Part shown: positions 7,170 through 14,354 of the stretch, in pieces
How positions within the stretch are numbered: the first letter of the stretch is position 1
Layout: each line of letters begins with the position of its first letter
Source of the DNA: UBA7937 sp034419095
GTDB lineage: Bacteria > Chloroflexota > Anaerolineae > UBA7937
Direction: 5' to 3'
NCBI GenBank assembly: GCA_034419095.1
Contig: DAOULQ010000033.1
Coordinates: 1-26,368, forward strand
DNA length: 26,368 nt
The notes under the pieces: model-generated
The model's database searches: none
Seen by the model: only the letters and a program-made list of their open reading frames with translations
Told to the model about the DNA's origin: nothing
Program-made: the position numbers and the translations under genes

Positions 7170-7634
7170 CTACCTCTTCTTAGCCCAGGCGATGGCCCTC
7201 TCTACCGCCTCAGCAGGGCTTTTGGCTTCCATGATCCCGCTGTACCCCTCTTTCTTCAGGCTCCAGGTGTCCAATCCCACTACCGGGATGCCCAGTTTAC
7301 GGGCGTGGCCGATCTCCGACAGCGTACCATACCCCCCGCCCACAGCGATGGCCACCTGGGCCGAGGCAACCACGATGACGTTTCTAGCCTGGCCCATCCC
7401 CGTGGCGATGGGGATATCGACGTAGGGGTTGGCATCGCTGGGGTTCGTGCCTGGCAGCACGCCCACCGTGGTCCCCCCGGCGCTCTTGGCTCCCCGGCAG
7501 GCGGCTTCCATCACTCCCCCCAACCCTCCACAGATGAGAATGGCGCCCTTCTCCGCCAGCCCGCGCCCCACTTCCTCGGCTAGCCTGGAGACCTCCGGCG
7601 TGCACTCCCCGGCTCCAATGACAGCGATAATCAT
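7170..7634 (-). CDS. TIGR00725/LOG-like Rossmann-fold protein
   Basis: A 154-residue nucleotide-binding protein of the SLOG superfamily (TIGR00725 type, related to lysine-decarboxylase-like LOG and molybdenum cofactor carrier proteins). Visible motifs are VIGAG near the N-terminus, GGLGGVMEAACRG (36-48) and GGGYGTLSE (99-107), the phosphate-binding loops. LOG enzymes release nucleobases from nucleotides; whether this subgroup does so or only binds a nucleotide is not known from sequence. Its start overlaps the thpR stop (ATGA), and it precedes the phosphoribosyltransferase by 5 bp. The pairing of a nucleotide-binding or nucleosidase-like protein with a PRTase suggests a nucleotide salvage or repair theme. 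Confidence 0.85.
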   Translation of the reverse strand: MIIAVIGAGECTPEVSRLAEEVGRGLAEKGAILICGGLGGVMEAACRGAKSAGGTTVGVLPGTNPSDANPYVDIPIATGMGQARNVIVVASAQVAIAVGGGYGTLSEIGHARKLGIPVVGLDTWSLKKEGYSGIMEAKSPAEAVERAIAWAKKR

Positions 7635-8218
7635 CCCCCCTCCAAAGGTATCGTTTCCAGGCGGCTATACTGGGCACCAGAGGGAAGGAGTACGCTTTTC
7701 ATAAGGCTTATCTCCCCCACCTCCATCTGGCCCAGGTCACCTACAGAGGTGGCGGAGACGATGCCTCCTATGATGCGACGCGCTCCCGCATGAGCCCGCT
7801 TCTTGACCCGCCCCAAGGTGAGGTGGGAGCGAAAAGGCCGTCGTTCGGGCTTGAAACCCAAGTTCTCTAGCCTTCCCTCTACCCGCTCCTGCAGCCGTTT
7901 CAGCCTGCCTGTCTCCTCCCGCACCCCCACCCAGATGACTCGGGGGTTATTCGCGCTGGGGAAGCAACCGAGGCCAGAGATGTCCATGATGAAGGGACTA
8001 AGCCCCGCACAAGCCTCTTTTAGCGCGGCGGTGATCTCCTGGATCCCATCGACGGGGACGTTGCCTAGAAACTTGAGAGTGAGGTGAACATTCGCCGGAT
8101 CCACCCACCGGAGATGGGGGGTGGTGATCTTCTCCCTGAGGATCTCCTGCACTTGTATCAGTTCGCTTTTTATCTCTTCATTTAACTCGATGGCTACGAA
8201 GGTGCGTATCTCTTCCAT
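7631..8218 (-). CDS. thpR: RNA 2',3'-cyclic phosphodiesterase (2H family)
   Basis: A 195-residue 2H phosphoesterase that opens 2',3'-cyclic phosphates on RNA ends (once called 2'-5' RNA ligase). The two catalytic HxTx motifs are H45-LTL and H132-LTL at the usual spacing. The start was set at the ATG at 8218, where MEEIRTFVAIEL matches the family N-terminus. The frame stays open upstream to 8425 but runs through the PIG-L gene and lacks family similarity. It is 8 bp after the PIG-L stop and overlaps the LOG-like gene by 4 bp, so it is in the same operon. Confidence 0.9.
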   Translation of the reverse strand: MEEIRTFVAIELNEEIKSELIQVQEILREKITTPHLRWVDPANVHLTLKFLGNVPVDGIQEITAALKEACAGLSPFIMDISGLGCFPSANNPRVIWVGVREETGRLKRLQERVEGRLENLGFKPERRPFRSHLTLGRVKKRAHAGARRIIGGIVSATSVGDLGQMEVGEISLMKSVLLPSGAQYSRLETIPLEGG

Positions 8219-8226
8219 CTTATTAA

Positions 8227-9093
8227 TTATATCATAGCCTGGGCTGGCTTCCAATACCTCTCGCAGGCCCCTCTTTCTGGGGCTAGGCTGGCGGCATAGG
8301 CTCGCACCCGCCGCTCCATGGTCGCTTTTCTTCTGAAGAGATAGAGTATCTGCGACGCATAGAGGGCTATGGCCTCTGTTTTCTCCTCGATAGTGTCGGC
8401 TATCCCCTCCAGCGTGGGCGACCACTCTTCCCTATCGCCTAGAGCCAGGAGCAAGGCTTCTTCCCTCTCGGCATAGGGGAAATCCTCATAGTAGGTCACG
8501 GGGTAACCTTGCCGCCTCAAGGAATCGCCCGCCCTCTTGGCTATCTGATGGTCCACATGATGGCCCACAGCCAAGGGAGCGTAAAGGAGAGGCTTCTCCT
8601 GCCTTTCGGCTGCCTCTTCGATGGCGGAGGCGAGTTCAAGATGCAATCCTTCATCCTGAGGGCGTATCGCTCCGAAGAGAGCCTTATCGCTTCGATAAAG
8701 AAACTCGGGGGCCTGTCCTGAGGGTTTTTCCCGAAGGGCTTGTCTTGAGGGTTCCTGTCGAAAGGGGCCTCGATAGAGCGCATCCAGGAAATCGAGGTGA
8801 AGGGGGTCTGCGCCTAGATGGCTAAGGGCCGCTCGATCTTCCTGGCGGCGGTGGCCCACGAGGTCAGGGTGGTGGCCCTCTAAGAGGCGGAGGAAACGGG
8901 CGAAGGGGGAAAGGTGCTCATAAGAGGGGGTGCCGGCGAAGAGAGTAACCACCAGCACCCTCTCACCAGCCAGGGTCTGTTTCCTTATCAAGCCGCCGCA
9001 GGAGAGGACGGCGTCGTCTAGATGGGGGGAGAGGTAGAGATGGTCATACTCGGTTTTCGACACGATGGGTTGCGACCTTTCTTGACTGCTCAA
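8227..9093 (-). CDS. PIG-L/LmbE family deacetylase with an inserted tandem repeat
   Basis: A 288-residue PIG-L family zinc hydrolase; relatives de-N-acetylate sugars or glycolipids. The zinc motif PHLDDAVL (23-30) and the distal histidines GHHVDH (177-182) are present. Residues 111-128 are two 9-residue repeats (FRQEPSRQA, LREKPSGQA) encoded by 27-bp direct repeats, an insertion not expected in the family. Start choice is uncertain: TTG at 9093 or GTG at 9063 (residue 11) are both possible, and the fold begins only at about residue 16. It is the first gene of the four-gene operon, behind a promoter at 9108-9136 that is back-to-back with the divergent lipoprotein promoter. Confidence 0.85.
   Translation of the reverse strand: MSSQERSQPIVSKTEYDHLYLSPHLDDAVLSCGGLIRKQTLAGERVLVVTLFAGTPSYEHLSPFARFLRLLEGHHPDLVGHRRQEDRAALSHLGADPLHLDFLDALYRGPFRQEPSRQALREKPSGQAPEFLYRSDKALFGAIRPQDEGLHLELASAIEEAAERQEKPLLYAPLAVGHHVDHQIAKRAGDSLRRQGYPVTYYEDFPYAEREEALLLALGDREEWSPTLEGIADTIEEKTEAIALYASQILYLFRRKATMERRVRAYAASLAPERGACERYWKPAQAMI
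8709..8762 (-). repeat. two 27-bp direct repeats inside the PIG-L gene
   Basis: Units 8709-8735 and 8736-8762 share the frame-preserving pattern TTCG...CCCTCA-GACA-GCCC, read on the minus strand. The 13-mer CCTGTCCTGAGGG of one unit also occurs in the intergenic element at 3178-3190, so a dispersed genomic repeat seems to have been captured in frame. It encodes a charged, Pro-containing loop. Confidence 0.75.
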
Positions 9094-9107
9094 CTAAACC
9101 GCTAACC

Positions 9108-9136
9108 AGATTATCATCTCTTCTTGTCACGGTCAA
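9108..9136 (-). promoter_or_regulatory. promoter of the PIG-L operon
   Basis: On the minus strand TTGACC (9136-9131), a 17-bp spacer and TAATCT (9113-9108). The predicted start is about 9101, shortly before the first candidate start codon at 9093. Confidence 0.6.
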
Positions 9137-9144
9137 GCCTTGAC
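9132..9144. promoter_or_regulatory. palindrome shared by two divergent -35 boxes
   Basis: GTCAAG-C-CTTGAC is a perfect inverted repeat that contains most of both -35 elements of the divergent promoters. It could be simply the result of two -35 boxes 3 bp apart, or an operator that controls both directions. Confidence 0.45.
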
Positions 9145-9167
9145 AGAGGCGCCAACTGTGCTATGAT
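9140..9167 (+). promoter_or_regulatory. promoter of the NTF2-like lipoprotein gene
   Basis: TTGACA (9140-9145), a 16-bp spacer and TATGAT (9162-9167): a consensus -35 and near-consensus -10. The transcript should start near 9174, just before the AAAGGAGG ribosome site at 9176. Confidence 0.75.
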
Positions 9168-9188
9168 TTGAGGCCAAAGGAGGTAGAA

Positions 9189-9686
9189 ATGAAGCGCGTG
9201 GTTCTTTTATCTCTGATTTTGTTTCTGGTGGCCTCTTGTGGGCCTTCGGCGTCACCTGCGCCCACCCCCGAGCCTCGTGGGACTCCTACTCCTACCCCGG
9301 CTACCGACGAGGAGGCGATCCTGCAACTCCTAGCCGCTGAGGCGGAGAGGGTGGTGCAGCAAGATATAGACCTATTGATGGAGATATGGGCTCCTGATGC
9401 GGTGGTGACCGACGCCAACCATACCCCCGATGACCCAGGTGATGATCGGATATGGGAGGGAGCGGAGGCCATCAAGGAGAGGTATCTGGTCATCGTTTTC
9501 CCATCTTTCCCCACCCAGGCGATCCACCCGGACGTGGAACTAAACGTCAGTGGGGATACCGCCGAGGCCATGACCACCACCACCATCGGGATTGATATGG
9601 CCCCCAAGGGTGATAAGTGGACCTTCGCCAAGGTCGAGGGGCACTGGTATATCACCAGTTTGACCTTCAACCTGGAGGAAGAGTAG
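9189..9686 (+). CDS. lipoprotein with NTF2/SnoaL-like domain
   Basis: A 165-residue exported lipoprotein. The start is the ATG at 9189 behind AAAGGAGG; an upstream in-frame start at 9168 would place the ribosome site inside the gene and overlaps the -10 box. The signal peptide ends at a lipobox VASC with Cys17, followed by a Pro/Thr-rich tether. Residues about 40-165 form one NTF2-like (SnoaL/ketosteroid isomerase) domain: an N-terminal helix pair with LMEIWAPDAVV, an E-G-AEAIKERY segment, and three C-terminal strands ending in GHWYITSLTF. Such domains serve as ligand-binding pockets or weak enzymes; the ligand is unknown. It is monocistronic, with its own promoter and terminator. Confidence 0.85.
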   Translation: MKRVVLLSLILFLVASCGPSASPAPTPEPRGTPTPTPATDEEAILQLLAAEAERVVQQDIDLLMEIWAPDAVVTDANHTPDDPGDDRIWEGAEAIKERYLVIVFPSFPTQAIHPDVELNVSGDTAEAMTTTTIGIDMAPKGDKWTFAKVEGHWYITSLTFNLEEE

Positions 9687-9715
9687 CCGAGAACTGAGCA
9701 ACTAGCGCAGATTGC

Positions 9716-9753
9716 AAGCCACTCTGTCAAGAGATGGAGTGGCTTTGTCTTTT
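9716..9753 (+). terminator. rho-independent terminator after the NTF2-like lipoprotein
   Basis: Stem AAGCCACTC (9716-9724) pairs with GAGTGGCTT (9737-9745) across a 12-base loop and is followed by a T-rich tail (TGTCTTTT). It ends the monocistronic lipoprotein message. Confidence 0.65.
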
Positions 9754-9754
9754 A

Positions 9755-9785
9755 GTGGTGTCAGGAGTTAACTCCCTGATACCAC
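9755..9785. repeat. imperfect palindrome beside the G+C-rich gene
   Basis: GTGGTGTCAGGAGTT is followed by AACTCCCTGATACCAC, an inverted repeat with one mismatch and one bulge. Its core GTCAGGAGTT recurs as a direct repeat at 10340-10349, on the other side of the small membrane-protein gene. It may mark the edges of an inserted segment. Confidence 0.5.
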
Positions 9786-9805
9786 CTTAGTCCGTGTCTC
9801 GCGGG

Positions 9806-10222
9806 CTACGAGCCGACGAGCGTCTCAGGCGGCCAATGCGCCCAGAGCAGCGCCACGAGGATGCCGACGTCCAAGAGGGGCCCCACCACGAACCACGGGT
9901 GCCAGTAAAGGACGATCAGTAGCAAAGAGAAGGCCGAGGAAGCGACCGCGATGGTTCGCCACCAGCCCTGTGGAACGAGGATTCCGAAAAACCCGAGGCC
10001 GGCAGCGACGAACCCGACCGTCGCTGCCATCCACAGCAGGATGGTGAACGACCGGACCACGGCCTCCCCGAGTCCGAGGCTGGTCAACAGCCACGCGCGA
10101 TCCGTCAGAAAAGTAGCGGGCCTCGCACTGGGATCATCCGGACGCGGCACCACCACCAACACCGAATGGACCAGCCCGTGAGCGATGAGAAAGCCGCCGA
10201 TCAGCAATCTCAAGATGCTCAT
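9806..10222 (-). CDS. small four-helix membrane protein, G+C-rich
   Basis: A 138-residue integral membrane protein with hydrophobic segments at about 4-25, 56-82, 88-108 and 111-129. The start is the ATG at 10222, preceded by a textbook AAAGGAGG; the frame stays open further upstream to 10339 without a ribosome site. Histidines in the first helix (AHGLVHS) and the WHPW motif (107-110) are notable but not diagnostic. No family is recognised. The gene is visibly richer in G+C, with many CpG, than its neighbours, and it is flanked by direct repeats of GTCAGGAGTT, which points to horizontal acquisition. It sits alone between the lipoprotein terminator and the rex upstream region. Confidence 0.7.
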   Translation of the reverse strand: MSILRLLIGGFLIAHGLVHSVLVVVPRPDDPSARPATFLTDRAWLLTSLGLGEAVVRSFTILLWMAATVGFVAAGLGFFGILVPQGWWRTIAVASSAFSLLLIVLYWHPWFVVGPLLDVGILVALLWAHWPPETLVGS

Positions 10223-10349
10223 TATGTGTTCCTCCTTTCTTCCGTGGCATTCTGAAACCAGGGGATATGGCTGTCGTATACGCAGGGGAGCAAGCCCACA
10301 CCTATCGCGTGGTGAGCACCCATGATCCTGAAACACCACGTCAGGAGTT

Positions 10350-10718
10350 TAGCACGGGCTTCTAGAGGCCAAGAGCGAAGGAGAAAGGCCTAGGGCGGTA
10401 GAGGAGGAGAGCCGAAAGCTCCTCTCAGAGTTCAAGCAGGAGGCCATAGAGAGGGCCTTGGGATGGGTTGTCCTTACAGGATCCCGAGGGATAGAGAGGG
10501 GTCTAGGCCCCGCTAGCAGCGTAGGGAAAGGAGGGAGCCCAGAAGGGTGGTAAGGACTGGCTGTGGGCGGTTATGAAGTGAGGCACGGATGATGGAGGGA
10601 AGAGGTGAGCGCTCCTGTAAGGTAAATGCCTTTCCCATCCCTCGGGATCCCCATGGGACGTGATCCTGTCAGGACAGAAATCCTGACTAAACGTGACGCG
10701 ATCCCCAAACAAAGCCCA
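10350..10718. other. gene-poor spacer upstream of rex
   Basis: No convincing gene. An open stretch of 63 codons on the plus strand (10362-10550) encodes a charged helical segment containing ESRKLLSEFKQEAIERALGW but has no good start or ribosome site; it may be a gene remnant or chance. The segment contains the inverted repeat 10479-10492/10637-10650, described separately. No tRNA, tmRNA, SRP or RNase P signature was found by eye. Confidence 0.5.
10479..10650. repeat. inverted repeat pair in the rex upstream spacer
   Basis: GGATCCCGAGGGAT (10479-10492) has its exact reverse complement at 10637-10650. A second inverted match, CCTTACAGGA (10472-10481) with TCCTGTAAGG (about 10613-10622), lies nearby in a different order. 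This suggests rearranged copies of a repeat, or a long structured RNA of about 170 nt. Confidence 0.6.
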
Positions 10719-10747
10719 TTGTCAGAAGAGCCAAAATATGGTATTAT
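10719..10747 (+). promoter_or_regulatory. rex promoter
   Basis: TTGTCA (10719-10724), a 17-bp spacer and TATTAT (10742-10747). The predicted transcription start near 10754 falls inside the Rex-like operator and downstream of the earliest in-frame start codons, which excludes a long N-terminal extension of Rex. Confidence 0.65.
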
Positions 10748-10750
10748 GAT

Positions 10751-10768
10751 AAGTGGTATTTTTCACAA
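10751..10768. promoter_or_regulatory. candidate Rex operator (autoregulation)
   Basis: The 18 bases AAGTGGTATTTTTCACAA match 13 of 18 positions of the known Rex consensus TTGTGAAATATTTCACAA, with one excellent half-site (TTTCACAA). It overlaps the predicted transcription start of rex. Rex autoregulation is known in several bacteria; the site here is inferred. Confidence 0.55.
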
Positions 10769-10793
10769 AATGGACCGGTTTGGGTTGGGGAGA

Positions 10794-11417
10794 ATGGTGG
10801 GCAGGAAGAAGGTTCCCCAGATCGTAGTGCAGCGTTTGCCCCTATATCTTAGAGCCCTCTCCACTCTAGAAGAGGGGTACCTGATCACCTCTCAAGAGTT
10901 AGGGGAGATGTTGGGGATCAGTGCAGCCCAGATACGCAAAGACCTTTCCTATTTCGGTGGCTTCGGGAAGCAGGGAACCGGCTACCAGGTGGGGTATCTC
11001 CGCCAGAAACTGCGGGAGATCCTGAGGGTGGACAGGGAGTGGGGTATGGTCTTGGTAGGGGTAGGCGATTTAGGGCATGCTATCGCTCGCTATGGAGGTT
11101 TCAAGAAGGAAGGCTTTCACGTGGTAGCCGCCTTTGACAATGATCCGACAAAGATAGGGAAAAAGGTCGATGCTCTGGAGATCATGGATGTAGCCCTTCT
11201 GCCTAAGGTTGTAAACCGGATGGGTCTGCGGGTGGGCATCATCGCCGTCCCGGCCAGCAACGCTCAGGAGGTGACTACGACTCTGGTGACCTCGGGGATA
11301 AGGGCTATCCTCAACTACGCACCTGTGGCCCTCACCGTCCCCGAAGGGGTACAGGTCTATCAGATCGATCCCCTGATGGGCTTACAGAGCATGACCCACT
11401 ACTTGGAGGGTTTCTAA
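10794..11417 (+). CDS. rex: redox-sensing transcriptional repressor Rex
   Basis: A 207-residue NADH/NAD+-responsive repressor. The N-terminal winged helix starts KVPQIVVQRLPLYLRAL and contains the recognition-helix region SAAQIRKDLSYFGGFGKQGTGY; a C-terminal Rossmann domain follows, with the dinucleotide loop GVGDLGHA and the dimer-swapped helix at the C-terminus (MGLQSMTHYL). The start at 10794 puts 7 residues before the conserved PQ and follows a GGGGAG stretch; longer in-frame starts at 10626 or 10746 lie upstream of, or within, the promoter. Rex typically controls respiration and fermentation genes, and the convergent neighbour is the ATP synthase-mreB operon. The stop codon overlaps the mreB stop tail-to-tail by 4 bp. 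Confidence 0.95.
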   Translation: MVGRKKVPQIVVQRLPLYLRALSTLEEGYLITSQELGEMLGISAAQIRKDLSYFGGFGKQGTGYQVGYLRQKLREILRVDREWGMVLVGVGDLGHAIARYGGFKKEGFHVVAAFDNDPTKIGKKVDALEIMDVALLPKVVNRMGLRVGIIAVPASNAQEVTTTLVTSGIRAILNYAPVALTVPEGVQVYQIDPLMGLQSMTHYLEGF

Positions 11418-12418
11418 AGTTCGGGTAGGCTCTTCTTGAGGAGGTGATAGTTCTCCAGGGCCTTTCCAGCGCCTAGAGCCACGCAAGCCATGGGTTGATC
11501 AGCCAGATAGGCCGGGACGACGGTTTCTTTAGCCAGGTGGCGGTCCATGTTGCGGAGGAGGGAGCCACCACCGGTCATCACCATACCCCGGTCGATGATG
11601 TCTGCTGCTAATTCGGGTGGGGTTTCTTCTAAGACGGATTTCACCACGGAAACGATAGCCGCCAGGGGCTCAGCGATCGCTTCTGTTACCTCACCGGAGT
11701 CAACCTCGATGATCCGTGGCAGCCCCGCTACTTGGTCTCGTCCCCGGGCCTCCATGGTCAGTTCCTCTTCTAGGGATAGGGCGCTCCCTATTTCGATCTT
11801 GATCTCTTCTGCCGTACGCTCCCCTACCATGAGGTTGTATTTTCGCCTCAGGTAAGCGGCGATGGCGTCATCCATCCGGTTTCCTCCTACACGAACCGAC
11901 CCGGCGACTACGATATCGTTCATGGAGATAACGGCAGCCTCGCTTGCCCCTCCGCCTATGTTTATGACCATGTTTCCCGTGGGTGTGTGGACGGGCATCC
12001 CCGCGCCTAGGGCCGCAGCCAGAGGCTCAGGGATGAGGTGGGCGTTTTTAGCGCCGGCTTGGATGGCGGCGTCATGTACGGCCCGGCTCTCCACGGTGGT
12101 TACTCCCACAGGGACGCTGATCATCACCTCTGGCCGGAAAAGACGGAAACGCCCCACGACCCCGGAGATGAAATAGCGGAGCATCGCCTCGGTGACCACG
12201 TAATCGGCGATGACTCCGTCACGCATAGGGCGAAGTACCTCGATACTCTCTGGGGCGCGTCCTATCATAGCCAAGGCTTCCCGTCCTATGGCCACGATCC
12301 GGTTGTCGCTGATGGAGAGGGCCACTACTGAGGGTTCTTGGAGGACGATCCCCTTGCCCCGCACATAGACCAAAACGTTCACCGTGCCTAGGTCCACCCC
12401 GATCTGTTTTTCAAACAT
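11414..12418 (-). CDS. mreB: rod shape-determining protein MreB
   Basis: A 334-residue actin-like cytoskeletal ATPase that organises the elongasome under the membrane. Phosphate-binding loop 1 is DLGTVNVLVY (9-18), loop 2 is NIGGGASEAAVIS, and the adenosine motif MTGGGSLLRNMD is near the C-terminus. Length and motifs are normal for MreB; Mbl/MreBH paralogues cannot be excluded without a tree. It is the last gene of the F1-ATPase operon, only 9 bp after the atpC stop, and no mreC/mreD follows because rex converges from the other side. The linkage of a cell-shape gene to ATP synthase is also seen in some Gram-positive lineages, where mbl or murA lies near atpC. Confidence 0.93.
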   Translation of the reverse strand: MFEKQIGVDLGTVNVLVYVRGKGIVLQEPSVVALSISDNRIVAIGREALAMIGRAPESIEVLRPMRDGVIADYVVTEAMLRYFISGVVGRFRLFRPEVMISVPVGVTTVESRAVHDAAIQAGAKNAHLIPEPLAAALGAGMPVHTPTGNMVINIGGGASEAAVISMNDIVVAGSVRVGGNRMDDAIAAYLRRKYNLMVGERTAEEIKIEIGSALSLEEELTMEARGRDQVAGLPRIIEVDSGEVTEAIAEPLAAIVSVVKSVLEETPPELAADIIDRGMVMTGGGSLLRNMDRHLAKETVVPAYLADQPMACVALGAGKALENYHLLKKSLPEL

Positions 12419-12427
12419 CTCGCCTCT

Positions 12428-12877
12428 CTAGTGGCCGCTCTCCTCTTCGGGAGGTCTCGCCTCCCGCGGCCTGCGCCTGCGACGAGCCACTTTCAATCGG
12501 ATTCGGGAGCGACGCAGGGCTCCCTCTATAGCCGCCAGATCAACGCCCTCTGGTCGCTCTCGAAGCAACCTCTCGGCTCTCTCCCTGGCCGCTTCTGCCC
12601 TAGCGGTGTCTATTTCCCTGGCTCGTTCGGCGGTATCGGCCAGGACTATCACCTGGTTGGAACGGACTTCTAAGAAGCCACCGCTGACAGCGATGCAGAT
12701 CTCCTCTCCATCTCTCTTGACCCGCAACTCCCCCACCTCCAAAGCGGTGAGTAAGGGCGCGTGATGGGGGAGTATCCCCACTGTCCCTAAGACACCGGGA
12801 GCAACCACCATATCCGCCTCGCCGGAGAAGACAACGCGCTCCTGGGTGATGACATCTATCTTGAGTTTGGCCATCAT
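12428..12877 (-). CDS. atpC: F1-type ATP synthase epsilon subunit
   Basis: A 149-residue epsilon subunit: the N-terminal beta-sandwich is clear (KIDVITQERVVFSGEADMVVAPG..GTVGILPHHAPLLTAL), followed by the helical hairpin (AERAREIDTARAEAARERAERLL). It couples the rotor and regulates ATP hydrolysis. The C-terminus carries an unusually basic tail (ARRRRRPREARPP) beyond the usual end of the family. The start overlaps the atpD stop (ATGATG; either ATG may be used), so translation is coupled. Confidence 0.93.
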   Translation of the reverse strand: MMAKLKIDVITQERVVFSGEADMVVAPGVLGTVGILPHHAPLLTALEVGELRVKRDGEEICIAVSGGFLEVRSNQVIVLADTAERAREIDTARAEAARERAERLLRERPEGVDLAAIEGALRRSRIRLKVARRRRRPREARPPEEESGH

Positions 12878-14280
12878 CCCCCGCTTATCTCTTTCGCTTT
12901 CTCTCTGGCCTCCTCTATGGTACCCATCATGTAGAAGGCCTGCTCCGGGAGTTCGTCGTGCTTCCCCTCCAGGATCTCCTTGAAACCGCGCACCGTCTCC
13001 CGCAAGGGGACGTATACCCCTGGCCTTCCAGTGAAAGCCTCAGCCACGAACATAGGCTGGGAGAGGAAACGCTGGATCTTCCGAGCCCGGGCTACGGTTA
13101 GTTTGTCTTCCTCTGACAGTTCGTCGATGCCCAAAATGGCGATAATATCTTGCAGGTCGTTATACCTTTGGAGCACCCTCTGGACTCCTCGTGCTACCTG
13201 GTAGTGCTCCTCACCCACCACGCGAGGGTCCAGGATACGGGAGGTGGAGGCTAAGGGGTCTACGGCAGGGTAGAGCCCTTGCTCCGAGAGGGAGCGCTCC
13301 AGGGAGATGGTGGCGTCCAGGTGGGCGAAGGTGGCTACAGGGGCGGGGTCGGTGTAGTCGTCGGCGGGGACGAAGACCGCCTGGAAGGAGGTGATTGAAC
13401 CCCGCTTAGTGGAGGTGATCCGCTCCTGGAGTTGGCCCATCTCCGCCGCCAGAGTGGGTTGATACCCCACCGCCGAGGGCATCCGTCCCATGAGGGCCGA
13501 TACCTCGGAGCCGGACATGACGAAACGGAAGATGTTATCGATGAAGAGGAGCACGTCCTGACCTTGGTCGCGGAAATACTCGGCCATGGTCAGCCCCGCG
13601 AGGCCCACCCGGAGGCGGACCCCGGGTGGCTCGTTCATCTGGCCGAAGACCATGACCGTCTTGTCCATCACCCCTGAGTTCCGCATCTCATACCAGAGGT
13701 CGTTCCCCTCTCGGCTTCTCTCGCCGATGCCAGAGAAGACGGAGACGCCGCCATGCTCGAGGGCTATGTTGCGGATCAACTCCATGATGATGAAGGTCTT
13801 CCCCACGCCAGCCCCGCCGAAGACGCCGGTCTTGCCGCCCTTGGTGAAGGGGGCGATGAGGTCTATCACCTTCAGGCCGGTCTCAAAGACCTCGACGGCG
13901 GTGCTCTGCTCCTCTAGGGAGGGGGTGGGTCGATGGATGGGACGGTATTCCTCTGCTTCCACGGAGCCTAACTCATCTATGGGCTCGCCCAGGACGTTGA
14001 AGAGGCGGCCCAGGGTGGTGGGCCCCACAGGTACCTTGATGGGGGCCCCGGTATCTATCGCCTCCAGGCCCCGGCGCAAGCCGTCGGTGGTGTCCATGGC
14101 CAGGCAACGTACCCACTCGTCGCCGATATGTTGCTGCACCTCAAGAATCAGTTTGTTCTCTTCGCCATCCCGGTATATCTCCACGGCGTTGTAGATCTCG
14201 GGTAGTGCCTCGGGTGGAAACTCGAGATCCACCACGGCGCCGATCACCTGAACCACTCTGCCTTTTGTGCCTTTAGCCAT
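12874..14280 (-). CDS. atpD: F1-type ATP synthase beta subunit
   Basis: A 468-residue catalytic beta subunit. Walker A is GGAGVGKT (155-162). GIGERSREGNDL carries the catalytic glutamate, FIDNIFRF is Walker B, and DELSEED is the torque-transmitting loop. The length is standard. A Shine-Dalgarno AAGGAG precedes the ATG. A gap of 74 bp separates it from atpG upstream; atpC overlaps downstream. Walker A is followed by Phe-Ile-Ile rather than the more common Val-Leu-Ile, a minor variation. Confidence 0.97.
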   Translation of the reverse strand: MAKGTKGRVVQVIGAVVDLEFPPEALPEIYNAVEIYRDGEENKLILEVQQHIGDEWVRCLAMDTTDGLRRGLEAIDTGAPIKVPVGPTTLGRLFNVLGEPIDELGSVEAEEYRPIHRPTPSLEEQSTAVEVFETGLKVIDLIAPFTKGGKTGVFGGAGVGKTFIIMELIRNIALEHGGVSVFSGIGERSREGNDLWYEMRNSGVMDKTVMVFGQMNEPPGVRLRVGLAGLTMAEYFRDQGQDVLLFIDNIFRFVMSGSEVSALMGRMPSAVGYQPTLAAEMGQLQERITSTKRGSITSFQAVFVPADDYTDPAPVATFAHLDATISLERSLSEQGLYPAVDPLASTSRILDPRVVGEEHYQVARGVQRVLQRYNDLQDIIAILGIDELSEEDKLTVARARKIQRFLSQPMFVAEAFTGRPGVYVPLRETVRGFKEILEGKHDELPEQAFYMMGTIEEAREKAKEISGG

Positions 14281-14354
14281 AAGAGCCTCCTTAACCAGCA
14301 GTCCATATCGTTAAATAGAGAACTCCAGAAGGAGATGTTTAGTTGGAGCGAGTT

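Noticed and set aside
8219..8425. Longer N-terminus for ThpR
   Set aside because: The extension runs antisense to nothing but overlaps the PIG-L coding sequence in another frame, and has no family similarity; the ATG at 8218 gives the standard protein.
10350..10718. RNase P RNA or another housekeeping RNA in the spacer
   Set aside because: Purine-rich stretches and a hairpin suggested it, but none of the universally conserved RNase P, tmRNA or SRP motifs could be found.
10626..10793. Longer N-terminus for Rex from ATG 10626
   Set aside because: The promoter and probable operator lie inside this segment, and the added 56 residues have no counterpart in the Rex family.
13586..14194. Long open frame (202 codons) on the plus strand
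   Set aside because: It lies wholly inside atpD on the opposite strand, has no ribosome site and a low-complexity Ser/Arg/Pro translation; an antisense shadow of a G+C-rich gene.
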